This document shows, in pieces, positions 1 to 6,415 of a DNA stretch of 9,706 nt. A program made the translations under genes and the position numbers. Source of the DNA: an uncultured Ruminococcus sp. (lineage in GTDB: Bacteria > Bacillota > Clostridia > Oscillospirales > Ruminococcaceae). Position 1 is the first letter of the stretch. Every line of letters starts with the position of its first letter. The notes below the pieces were generated by a model. It ran no database searches, was not told where the DNA came from, and was given only the letters and a program-made list of their open reading frames with translations. The DNA is taken from positions 1-9,706 of the forward strand of contig CALCRR010000158.1 in assembly GCA_937894495.1 (NCBI GenBank). Reading direction: 5' to 3'.

Positions 1-72
1 GGTGTTTCTTGCTACATTTCTTATTGGCGGGGTTTCACTGCACCGCCGATAAGAAATGTAGCAAGAAACACC
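1..72. repeat. Long inverted repeat (30-bp arms, 12-nt loop)
   Basis: Arms 1-30 and 43-72 are reverse complements with a single G-T wobble (25/48), and the loop is 31-42. The right arm lies inside the minus-strand zinc-ribbon gene, where it encodes part of a membrane helix. The left arm is its inverted copy and breaks that reading frame with a stop at 21-23. There is no U-tract, so it does not look like a terminator. Because it begins at base 1, the full extent of the left arm is unknown. It may be a genuine inverted duplication, or a fold-back artefact if this is a contig edge. Confidence 0.9.
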
Positions 73-229
73 GCCGCAGGGTGCTGCTTTTTCACGGCAG
101 CCTCGGCTTGGGGCGGCTGTGGTATATCTGTCTGATAGGGCACATTTAACGGCTGCTGATAAGTGGGCGGCAGTAAGCGCAGAAAGCGTCATCATCATTT
201 ATAAGTTTACCGCAGTTAGGACAAAACAT
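21..229 (-). pseudogene. Broken zinc-ribbon membrane protein gene
   Basis: From the ATG at 229-227, with a GAGGTGA ribosome binding site five bases upstream, the frame encodes a 27-residue peptide. It has a CxxC-x10-CxxC zinc ribbon (Cys3, Cys6, Cys17, Cys20) and stops at 146-148. A second frame, shifted by one base near 164-172, continues for 47 codons. It holds a Pro/Gln-rich linker (TYQQPLNVPYQ...), a basic patch and the start of a hydrophobic helix (AVFLATFLIGGAV), then stops at 21-23 just past the inverted-repeat loop. An N-terminal zinc ribbon, flexible linker and transmembrane helix is a common small-protein layout in Firmicutes, usually of unknown function. I infer one original gene disrupted by a one-base deletion, or a sequencing error, and again by the inverted repeat. 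The alternative is that only the 27-residue peptide is made. Confidence 0.65.
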
Positions 230-293
230 GATCTCACCTCATTAAATGCTATATGTATAGATATTACAAATTTCTGAAATAATTCTTAACTCA

Positions 294-322
294 ATTATAG
301 CATATATATCAATTGATGTCTA
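294..322 (-). promoter_or_regulatory. Promoter for the zinc-ribbon gene
   Basis: On the minus strand, TAGACA (317-322) lies 17 bases before TATAAT (294-299). The -10 box is preceded by TGC, giving an extended -10. The spacer and the -35 edge contain the 10-bp palindrome ATCAATTGAT (308-317). The predicted transcript starts near 287, leaving a leader of roughly 58 nt. Confidence 0.6.
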
Positions 323-401
323 TGGCTGTAAATCATTTGTCAATGAATTTAAGTGTCACTGCCACGGGTTTTGAACACAAAACTCAATTTTTGATTTTCT
401 C

Positions 402-426
402 AGAGGCAAGATAATGAGAGGCAAGA
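402..426 (+). repeat. Two direct copies of AGAGGCAAGA
   Basis: The 10-mer AGAGGCAAGA occurs at 402-411 and 417-426. It recurs as the outer arm of the branched repeat at 8547-8556, with its reverse complement at 8618-8627. All copies are intergenic. No pairing arm is visible near the copies at 402-426, so they may be a fragment of the same element. Confidence 0.55.
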
Positions 427-463
427 CCCTGATATGCCCTGCGCATTGTTGTTTTGGCTCCCG

Positions 464-504
464 AAAAGAAAAAAGCACCTCTGCTTGATACAGCAGAAGT
501 GCTT
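464..504 (-). terminator. Rho-independent terminator of the purine operon
   Basis: Arms 473-485 and 492-504 pair over 13 positions with one mismatch (479/498) around a 6-nt loop. On the minus strand the stem is followed by TTTTTTCTTTTC. It begins 18 bases after the stop codon of the last permease gene, so it should end the xpt-to-permease transcript. Confidence 0.9.
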
Positions 505-522
505 AAAAAGAATACTTATAGT

Positions 523-1500
523 TTATCTGTCCTCACGGAAATATGGTAGCCCCAGGTGTGCAGGGGGCTGTGACTCACGCTTGCGGCGCATACTGATAGC
601 CACCAGAAATACTATGGTAACAACGTAAGGCAGCATTTTTATCAGCTCCTGTCCGCTTATGTCAAGATCGCGGATATAATTGTGTACTATGTACAGTCCG
701 CCGAAAAGTATTGAGCCGAAAATACTGCTGGTGGGTCTCCACACTGCAAATATCACCAGCGCTATGGCGAGCCAGCCCCTGTCGCCGAAGCCGTCGTTTG
801 ACCATACGCCGTTGGCGTAGTCCATAACGTAGTAAAGTCCTCCCAGACCTGCTATCATGCTGCCTGTGCAGATAGCGCAGTATTTATAACGGTTCACGTT
901 TATTCCCGCAGCGTCCGCAGTTGCAGGGTCCTCACCCACCGCACGCAGGTGAAGCCCTATGCGTGTTTTTGATAGTATCAGCGAGGTTATCAGCGCTATG
1001 ATCACCGCCGCATATGCTAAAAAGCTGTGTGATAAAAACACCTTGCCGAACCAGCCTGCCTTGTCTGCAAAGGGCAGTGATGTGCGGAAATATCCGCTGG
1101 TAGCTGAAAGGCTTATCGAGGGCACGTCGCTGCCTGTGAGCTTTACCAGTGAGCCGCCGAAAAAGTTGCCGATACCCACACCGAAGGTGGTCAGCGCCAG
1201 ACCTGTTACATTCTGGTTGGCACGCAGCGTAACTGTCAAAAACGCATAGATAAGTCCCATTAAAAGCGAGCCCAGAAGGGAGCAGGCAAGGGGGATAAGC
1301 ACCGCTGCCGCATGGTTGAGCTCCGAGGTGTGCTGCTCATAAAGAAATGCGCCGATAACGCCGCCTATGCCGCCAACATACATTATACCCGGTATGCCCA
1401 GGTCAAGGTGACCCGACTTCTCGGTCAATATCTCGCCCGTTGAGCCGTAAAGAAGCGGTATGCCCTGCATAATGGCACGCTGTAAAAAACCTGCTATCAT
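523..1500 (-). CDS. Nucleoside ABC transporter permease 2 (NupC-like, BPD_transp_2 family)
   Basis: A 325-residue, strongly hydrophobic inner-membrane permease, the second half of the transmembrane channel of a BMP-type ABC importer. Family landmarks are all present. The N-terminal segment has GEILTEKSGHLDLGIPG (22-38), the counterpart of the conserved E-x-G-x-LNLG-x-EG motif. The cytoplasmic loop has HLRAVGEDPATADAAGI (184-200), the likely ATPase contact. A late motif, RGWLAIALVIFAVWRP (241-256), precedes the last helices. The basic tail after residue 303 suggests a cytoplasmic C terminus. Its ATG overlaps the stop of the preceding permease gene by four bases (ATGA), indicating translational coupling, and a terminator follows. 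Length is normal for the family. The family is certain; purine nucleoside as substrate is inferred from the linked xpt gene. Related systems can carry other cargo, such as riboflavin in spirochetes. Confidence 0.9.
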   Translation of the reverse strand: MIAGFLQRAIMQGIPLLYGSTGEILTEKSGHLDLGIPGIMYVGGIGGVIGAFLYEQHTSELNHAAAVLIPLACSLLGSLLMGLIYAFLTVTLRANQNVTGLALTTFGVGIGNFFGGSLVKLTGSDVPSISLSATSGYFRTSLPFADKAGWFGKVFLSHSFLAYAAVIIALITSLILSKTRIGLHLRAVGEDPATADAAGINVNRYKYCAICTGSMIAGLGGLYYVMDYANGVWSNDGFGDRGWLAIALVIFAVWRPTSSIFGSILFGGLYIVHNYIRDLDISGQELIKMLPYVVTIVFLVAISMRRKRESQPPAHLGLPYFREDR

Positions 1501-2600
1501 TTTGCCGCCTCCTTTTTGGTACGCTTTACAGAATACTGTATGAAAAACTCACAGCCGATTATGAAGAAAATGATTATGCCCGTGATGATCTCCGAAAATG
1601 AGTCGTTAAGCCCGAAGCTGGTTGATATCTCGGTGGCGCCCTTTTCCAGAAATACTATTAAAAATGCCGTGAGTATCATAAACAAGGTGTTGAATTTTGC
1701 CAGCCATGATACCATTATAGCCGTAAAGCCCCTGCCTGCGGCGGTATCACGGGATATGGTGTGATCGGTGCCTGCCACCAGCAGCAGCCCTGCCAGTCCG
1801 CAGACAGCCCCCGATATCAGCATAGTGCGTATTATCACCTTTTTGATAGGTATACCTATGTATCTTGCAGTATTTTCGCTCTCGCCCACAACTGCTATCT
1901 CATAGCCGTGCTTTGTGAATTTAAGGTACACATACATTCCCACCGTCAGAAGCAGCACAACTATTATGTTCATCAGATAGTCATAGCCGCCTATTGAGGG
2001 CAGCCAGCCTGCGTGGGTCAGGCGGTTTATTACTCCCACCTGTCCCGAGCCCTTGGGCACCGACCATTTAAAGGTGAAAAATGCCACCAGCTGAATGGCT
2101 ATGTAGTTCATCATCAGCGTGAAAAGTGTCTCGTTGGTCTGCCAGTTGGCACGAAAGACCGCAGGTATAACAGCCCAGACCGCACCTGCGGCTATGCTGG
2201 TTATCAGCATAACTATAAGCAGCAGTATGTCAGGCAGCTTGTCACCCAGCTGTATCATGCAGGCAGCGGTAGCAAGACCGCCCACCAGCACCTGTCCCTC
2301 AGCGCCGATATTCCAGAAGCGCATTTTAAAGGCAGGTGTGACCGCCACCGATACGCAAAGCAGCATGGATATGTTCTGCAAAAGTCCCCAGATACGGCGC
2401 TCTGTGCCGAATGCGCCGTCTATCATGGTGGCGTATATCCTCAGCGGGTCCTCCTTGGTAAGAAAATAAGTGACTATACCGCTGACCACCAGCGCCAGCA
2501 CTATGGCAGCCGCCCTTATCAGCCATGCCTTCCACCATACAATGCTGCCGCGTTTTACTATGTGGAACAAAGGCTCCTTCGTATGCTTATTCTGCGACAT
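1497..2600 (-). CDS. Nucleoside ABC transporter permease 1 (NupB-like, BPD_transp_2 family)
   Basis: A 367-residue permease that pairs with the following gene to form the importer channel. I chose the ATG at 2600 (MSQNKHTKEP) over one 30 bases upstream, because the AGGAGGGAG Shine-Dalgarno sequence sits between the two. A cytoplasmic, basic N terminus (1-30) leads into the first helix (about 30-47). Family motifs are FWNIGAEGQ (95-103), NETLFTLMMNYIA (156-168), GYEIAVVGESENTARYIGI (232-250, the coupling-helix region) and GRGFTAIMVSWLAKFN (289-304). The last helix (about 340-356) ends in a Lys/Arg-rich tail. The gene overlaps the end of the ATPase gene by 14 bases and the next permease by four, so the three are translationally coupled. 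The family is clear; the nucleoside substrate is inferred from context. Confidence 0.9.
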   Translation of the reverse strand: MSQNKHTKEPLFHIVKRGSIVWWKAWLIRAAAIVLALVVSGIVTYFLTKEDPLRIYATMIDGAFGTERRIWGLLQNISMLLCVSVAVTPAFKMRFWNIGAEGQVLVGGLATAACMIQLGDKLPDILLLIVMLITSIAAGAVWAVIPAVFRANWQTNETLFTLMMNYIAIQLVAFFTFKWSVPKGSGQVGVINRLTHAGWLPSIGGYDYLMNIIVVLLLTVGMYVYLKFTKHGYEIAVVGESENTARYIGIPIKKVIIRTMLISGAVCGLAGLLLVAGTDHTISRDTAAGRGFTAIMVSWLAKFNTLFMILTAFLIVFLEKGATEISTSFGLNDSFSEIITGIIIFFIIGCEFFIQYSVKRTKKEAAK

Positions 2601-4173
2601 CAGCACCCACTCCCTCCTGCGGCTGCGCATTATCCCCCTGCGAGCCCTTGGTCATCAGCAGTCCGATCTCCTCCTTGGTGATGTTTCTTGCGTCAACTAT
2701 ACCTGTTACCCTGCCTGAGCTCAGCACCAGTATGCGGTCGCAGAGCTCTATCAGCACATCAAGGTCCTCGCCGACGAAAATGACTGCCGTTCCTTTTTCC
2801 TTCTGCTTGTTCAGCAGGTTATATATGGTAAACGATGCGTTTATATCCAGTCCTCTCACGGGATAAGCTGCCAGCAGCACCGTGGGTGATGAGGCTATCT
2901 CTCTGCCCACAAGCACCTTCTGCACATTGCCGCCCGAAAGCTGGCGCACGGCAGTTCTGTCGCTGGGGGTCACCACCTCAAGGTTTTTGATTATCTCCTC
3001 CGCCAGAGAACGTGGGGCGCTTCTGTCAAGCAGGGGAGTTCTGCCCTTGCGGTAGCTTCTGAGCATGATATTATCCACAATATCCATATTGCCCACAAGC
3101 CCCATGCCCAGTCTGTCCTCGGGCACAAAGGCAAGGTGTATGCCCAGGTCCCTTATGCGCATGGGGTCAAGGTCGTGGAGCTTTTCGGTCCTGCCGCTCT
3201 CGGGGTCGTGGTAGATCATCTCGCCCTCTACCTTTTGCAGTCCTGCTATGCCCTCTAAGAGCTCACGCTGACCGCTGCCTGCAATGCCTGCTATACCCAG
3301 TATCTCGCCTGAGTTGGCAGTAAAGCTCACATCTTTGAGCACCTCGCTGCCCTCGTGAGAGGTGCAGGAGACCTTCAAAACCTCCAGCCTTGGCTTGGGG
3401 TCCTTCGGCTCTGATCGCTCGATGTTGAGGGTGACCTTTTTGCCCACCATCATCTCGGTCAGCTCACTCTCATTTGTCTCGGCGGTGTTTACGGTGCCGA
3501 TGTATCTGCCCTTGCAGAGCACCGCCACCTTGTCGGAAAGCGAAAGCACCTCATGCAGCTTATGGGTGATGATTATTATAGCCTTGCCGTCGTCACGCAT
3601 TCTTCTAAGCACCGAGAAAAGCTTTTGTGTTTCCTGGGGGGTCAGCACGGCGGTGGGCTCGTCGAGAATGAGTATATCCGCACCCCTGTAAAGGGCTTTT
3701 ATTATCTCCACCGTCTGCTTTTCGGATACCGACATCTCATATATCTTCCGCTCGGGGTCGATATCGAAGCCGTACTGTGCGCCTATCTCACGCACACGCT
3801 CCATAGAACGTTTAAGGTCGTATTTTCCGTCATTTTCAAGACCCAGCACTATATTTTCCGCTGCCGAGAACAGGTCAACCAGCTTGAAGTGCTGGTGTAT
3901 CATACCTATCTTATAGCGGAATGCGTCACGGGGTGAGCGTATCACCGCCTCCTCGCCGTCAACAAATATCTGACCGCTGTCAGGGAAATAGATACCTGAG
4001 ATCATATTCATCAGGGTGGTCTTGCCGCTGCCGTTCTCTCCCAGTATCGAGAGTATCTGTCCATGGTAGACAGACAGGCTCACATCGTCATTTGCGACAA
4101 CGCTGCCGAATTTTTTTGTGAGGTGTTCAAGCCTTATAGCAGGCTTGAGCTCCTTGCTGTCCGTTTCACTCAT
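2587..4173 (-). CDS. Nucleoside ABC transporter ATPase, two nucleotide-binding domains (NupA-like)
   Basis: A 528-residue cytoplasmic ATPase with two fused ABC domains, the usual form in BMP and sugar importers. Domain 1 has Walker A GENGSGKT (45-52), Walker B ILILDEPT (167-174) and the switch histidine in THK (His204). Its signature loop is atypical, MSVSEKQ (147-153), with Ser where Gly is usual. Domain 2 has a degenerate Walker A, GIAGSGQRE (296-304), lacking the Lys. Its signature LSGGNVQ (412-418) is intact, and its Walker B (TVLLAAYPVRGLD, 431-443) has no catalytic Glu. That asymmetry, one active and one degenerate site, is typical of this family. A ribosome binding site (AAAGGA) lies ten bases before the ATG. 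It would drive both permeases and serve the lipoprotein encoded upstream. The acidic, Gln-rich tail after 510 is unremarkable. Confidence 0.92.
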   Translation of the reverse strand: MSETDSKELKPAIRLEHLTKKFGSVVANDDVSLSVYHGQILSILGENGSGKTTLMNMISGIYFPDSGQIFVDGEEAVIRSPRDAFRYKIGMIHQHFKLVDLFSAAENIVLGLENDGKYDLKRSMERVREIGAQYGFDIDPERKIYEMSVSEKQTVEIIKALYRGADILILDEPTAVLTPQETQKLFSVLRRMRDDGKAIIIITHKLHEVLSLSDKVAVLCKGRYIGTVNTAETNESELTEMMVGKKVTLNIERSEPKDPKPRLEVLKVSCTSHEGSEVLKDVSFTANSGEILGIAGIAGSGQRELLEGIAGLQKVEGEMIYHDPESGRTEKLHDLDPMRIRDLGIHLAFVPEDRLGMGLVGNMDIVDNIMLRSYRKGRTPLLDRSAPRSLAEEIIKNLEVVTPSDRTAVRQLSGGNVQKVLVGREIASSPTVLLAAYPVRGLDINASFTIYNLLNKQKEKGTAVIFVGEDLDVLIELCDRILVLSSGRVTGIVDARNITKEEIGLLMTKGSQGDNAQPQEGVGADVAE

Positions 4174-4323
4174 AGCAGTCTATCCTTTCGTCATTATCAG
4201 CCCATGGTAAAAGCATTATATATTATAATAGTATACCCCCTCCGCTTTCGGCGGCAAAGGTGATACAACAATACAAGCGGAGCACAGAGTTACTCCGCTT
4301 GCTGAGCTATAGTTGGTTTTTGC
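4174..4323 (-). promoter_or_regulatory. Lipoprotein-ATPase intergenic region with processing or attenuation hairpin
   Basis: This 150-base gap interrupts an otherwise tight operon. It contains a perfect 9-bp stem (4274-4282 with 4293-4301, 10-nt loop) 22 bases after the lipoprotein stop. The minus strand after the stem is T-rich but interrupted by G and C, so termination would be partial at best. A stabilising or attenuating hairpin would fit the excess of binding protein over membrane components seen in many ABC systems. A weak promoter-like pair, TTTGCC (-35) and TATACT (-10) 17 bases apart, also lies here at 4230-4258. I give it little weight. Confidence 0.5.
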
Positions 4324-5544
4324 TTAGAACATTGTATTGAGCTGCGTGATACCGTCGATGTTAACATCAAAGTATGGTGCTGAACGGTACTCCGACTCAT
4401 GGAAATATCCGTCTGAGATGACCTCGGTATCGGGGGTGTAGTCCTCGTCGGTGTCAACATCAGCCTTGTAGCTTGTAAGTGCGCTGCCGTCTACGGTGAA
4501 TGTCGATGTATCAAAAACGTGTACCGAACCGTCCTTGAGCTTAGCGGAAGCCTCGTCAAGTGCAGCCTGTGTGCCTGCTGCGGCAGCCTTGTCGTTGACA
4601 GCTGTGAGCTGTACAGAGTCTGTTGAAAGTGTGCCTACCCAGTCGTTGTCGATCTCCTTGCCGTCGAGAACGCAGTTTACAGCATACTCATAATAAGGCG
4701 ACCAGTCGATACGTGATGAAACTATAAATGTGTTGGGGCATGAGTCAACAGTTGAACCGTTGTATGAAACGTTGGGAACGCCCGCATTCTCACAAGCTGT
4801 AGGAGCACCCATAGAGTCAGCGTGCTGTGAGATCAGTACGCAGTCGTTGGCGATAAGTGTGGTTGCAGCCTCCTTCTCGGCGGTCTCGTCATACCATGAG
4901 CCTGTAAACTGCACCTTCATGGTAGCGCTGGGGCAAACCGACTTTGCACCAAGGTAGAATGAGGTATAGCCCGAAATAACCTCGGCATATGTATAAGCGC
5001 CCACGTAGCCGATAACAGCCTGCTCGGCAGTGATGGTGCCTGCGTCTATCATCTCGTCAAGCTTCATGCCTGCTGCGATGCCTGCAAGGTATCTGCCCTC
5101 ATAGATAGATGCGAATGCGTTGTGGAAGTTGCCTGTATTCTCGGTATGTGCCATTGTGCCTGTTGCGTGGCAGAACTCAACATCGGGGTTATCCTTTGCT
5201 ACCTCCAGCACGTAAGGCTCATGACCGAAGGAGTCGGCGAAGATAATGTTGCAGCCGCGGTCTACCAGATCGGCAGCAGCCTCCTTGCACTCGTTGGTCT
5301 CGGGGATATTGCTCTTGATGATCACCTGATCGTCAGAAAGCCCCAGGTCCTCCTTAGCCTTTTCCATAGCGTTTATGAAGTTAAGGTCATAGGTGGAGTT
5401 TTCATCATGCAGGCAGATAAGACCTATCTTGATGTTCTTTTTTGTGACCTCTTCGCTCTCGCTGCTCTTGCCGCAGCCTGTAAGACCAAGACCCATTGAG
5501 CAGACCATTGCGCAAGCTGTTAAAAGTGATGCGATACGTTTCAT
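4324..5544 (-). CDS. BMP-family (PnrA-like) nucleoside-binding lipoprotein
   Basis: A 406-residue extracellular substrate-binding lipoprotein, the specificity component of the importer encoded downstream. The start at 5544 (MKRIASLL) is preferred over an ATG 12 bases upstream, since AAAGGATGG lies eight bases before it and would overlap the upstream start. The signal peptide has basic residues 2-3, a hydrophobic core and the lipobox LTGC, with lipidation at Cys24, followed by a Ser/Glu-rich linker. The mature protein shows BMP landmarks: IGLICLHDENSTYD near 39-52, EGRYLAGIAAGM, GYVGAYTYAEVISGY and an SWYDETAEKEAA...ISQHADS stretch. The family is certain. Known members bind purine nucleosides (PnrA/TmpC, BmpA), and the xpt gene just upstream supports a purine ligand. 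The exact ligand (guanosine, inosine, xanthosine or a free base) cannot be read from sequence. Confidence 0.9.
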   Translation of the reverse strand: MKRIASLLTACAMVCSMGLGLTGCGKSSESEEVTKKNIKIGLICLHDENSTYDLNFINAMEKAKEDLGLSDDQVIIKSNIPETNECKEAAADLVDRGCNIIFADSFGHEPYVLEVAKDNPDVEFCHATGTMAHTENTGNFHNAFASIYEGRYLAGIAAGMKLDEMIDAGTITAEQAVIGYVGAYTYAEVISGYTSFYLGAKSVCPSATMKVQFTGSWYDETAEKEAATTLIANDCVLISQHADSMGAPTACENAGVPNVSYNGSTVDSCPNTFIVSSRIDWSPYYEYAVNCVLDGKEIDNDWVGTLSTDSVQLTAVNDKAAAAGTQAALDEASAKLKDGSVHVFDTSTFTVDGSALTSYKADVDTDEDYTPDTEVISDGYFHESEYRSAPYFDVNIDGITQLNTMF

Positions 5545-5587
5545 GATTTTTACCATCCTTTATAAATTTTTTTTCAAGAGCCGTTTA

Positions 5588-6169
5588 CTATAAGCTCTCA
5601 TTTCTGAAAGTTACGCCGCTTTCGTCCATATGCTCGACGATAGCCAGCGACTCAACACGCAGCCCCTGTTCGCGAAGCTGCCTGCCGCCGTCCTGGAAGC
5701 CCTTTTCGATAGCTACTGCTATGCCCGCAGCCTCGGCACCTGCCTGCCGGGTAAGGTGCAAAAGCCCTCTTATAGCCATGCCGTTAGCCAGAAAATCATC
5801 AACTATCAGCACCTTGTCGTCACTGTTAAGATAGGCGCTTTCCACCACAACGGTATAGTCGATGCCGTGGGTGAATGAGTGTACCGTGGTTTGCAGCACC
5901 GCACCCGATACATTGCTGGTCCTGTGTTTTTTTGCGAAAAGCACAGGCAGGTGCATAGCTGACCCCACAGCCATCGCAACTGCAATGCCCGAGGCTTCTA
6001 TGGTAAGTATCTTGGTGACGCCCTCGTTTGCGTAGAGCCTTGCCACCTCTTCCCCAAGCTCAGTCATCAGGTCGGGGTCGATCTGGTGGTTGAGAAAGGA
6101 AGATACCTTTAACACATTGCCCCCCAGTATCTGTGCGTCTGCTCTTATCCTGTCCTCCAATGCTTTCAT
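5588..6169 (-). CDS. xpt: Xanthine phosphoribosyltransferase
   Basis: A 193-residue cytoplasmic enzyme that transfers phosphoribose from PRPP to xanthine, giving XMP for guanine-nucleotide salvage. It aligns by eye along its whole length with Bacillus subtilis Xpt (194 residues). The shared stretch VLKVSSFLNHQIDP (19-32) carries Leu20 and Asn27, positions known to contact the base. The PRPP loop is VLIVDDFLANG (120-130), and Lys156 in IEKGF matches the base-contacting lysine. The start at 6169 was chosen for GGAGGT seven bases upstream and for matching length; an upstream ATG at 6229 would add 20 residues with no homology. The gene is first in the operon, 43 bases before the lipoprotein gene, so salvage and import are made together. 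The usual xpt partner in Bacillus is the permease PbuX; here an ABC importer takes that place. Confidence 0.95.
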   Translation of the reverse strand: MKALEDRIRADAQILGGNVLKVSSFLNHQIDPDLMTELGEEVARLYANEGVTKILTIEASGIAVAMAVGSAMHLPVLFAKKHRTSNVSGAVLQTTVHSFTHGIDYTVVVESAYLNSDDKVLIVDDFLANGMAIRGLLHLTRQAGAEAAGIAVAIEKGFQDGGRQLREQGLRVESLAIVEHMDESGVTFRNESL

Positions 6170-6266
6170 TGATAACACCTCCGCAGGCTGATTTTTACAG
6201 CGATAGGCTGTAGATACCGTAATTGTCAAAAAAAGGCTTTTTACGGGGAGTTTGCCCTTGATATGA
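6170..6266 (-). promoter_or_regulatory. xpt 5' leader with two hairpins, no recognised riboswitch
   Basis: The predicted leader is about 95 nt. It can form a 6-bp stem CCGTAA/TTACGG (6241-6246 with 6217-6222) and a perfect 6-bp hairpin TACAGC/GCTGTA (6207-6212 with 6196-6201, 5-nt loop) ending about 15 bases before the ribosome binding site. I do not see the conserved core of the purine riboswitch that controls xpt in Bacillus. Control by structure is possible but unproven. Confidence 0.4.
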
Positions 6267-6271
6267 CATTA

Positions 6272-6300
6272 ATTATAGCATTTTTTTGAGTGACTGTCAA
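6272..6300 (-). promoter_or_regulatory. Consensus promoter of the xpt-transporter operon
   Basis: Perfect TTGACA (6295-6300) and TATAAT (6272-6277) boxes lie 17 bases apart, and TGC before the -10 makes it an extended -10 as well. Such a strong core promoter suggests control by a repressor or in the leader. A short inverted repeat, TGAC-T-GTCA (6291-6299 on the plus strand), overlaps the -35 box. Confidence 0.9.
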
Positions 6301-6344
6301 GCACCGGACCGACAGCGTGTTTATAAATATTGCGAGGACTTAAC

Positions 6345-6373
6345 TTGACAATTTTGTCACGTTAGTATATAAT
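6345..6373 (+). promoter_or_regulatory. Consensus promoter of the two-component operon
   Basis: Perfect TTGACA (6345-6350) and TATAAT (6368-6373) boxes lie 17 bases apart. It diverges from the xpt promoter, with 44 bases between the two -35 boxes, and predicts a leader of about 36 nt before the kinase start. Confidence 0.9.
6346..6359. promoter_or_regulatory. Candidate operator TGACAA-TT-TTGTCA
   Basis: A perfect inverted repeat of two 6-base half-sites overlaps the -35 box and the spacer of the kinase promoter. A protein bound here would block RNA polymerase. Part of the match is forced by the TTGACA box itself, but TTGTCA in the spacer is not. No regulator is assigned. Confidence 0.4.
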
Positions 6374-6415
6374 TTAATTAATTTACAGAACAAATAAAGT
6401 CTGAGGGGTGATATC

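Noticed and set aside
3..12. Ten-base match TGTTTCTTGC between the left-edge repeat and the branched repeat (8614-8623)
   Set aside because: At the left edge the word is explained as coding sequence for the membrane helix, and the surrounding bases do not match, so a common origin is not supported.
1..72. Left-edge palindrome as a terminator
   Set aside because: There is no T-tract on either side, and one arm is clearly coding sequence.
2013..2681. 222-codon plus-strand open frame
   Set aside because: It lies antisense to the first permease gene, has no ribosome binding site and is low-complexity in composition. It is a shadow of the real gene, which matches a known family end to end.
5545..5556. 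Upstream ATG at 5556 as the lipoprotein start
   Set aside because: The Shine-Dalgarno sequence would overlap this ATG; the ATG at 5544 has proper spacing and gives a standard signal peptide.
6230..6266. Resemblance of the xpt leader to a c-di-GMP-I riboswitch (AGGGCAAAC and AAAGCC words)
   Set aside because: The two words are only a few bases apart and the helix with a GAAA loop that should separate them is missing, so the fold is not possible.
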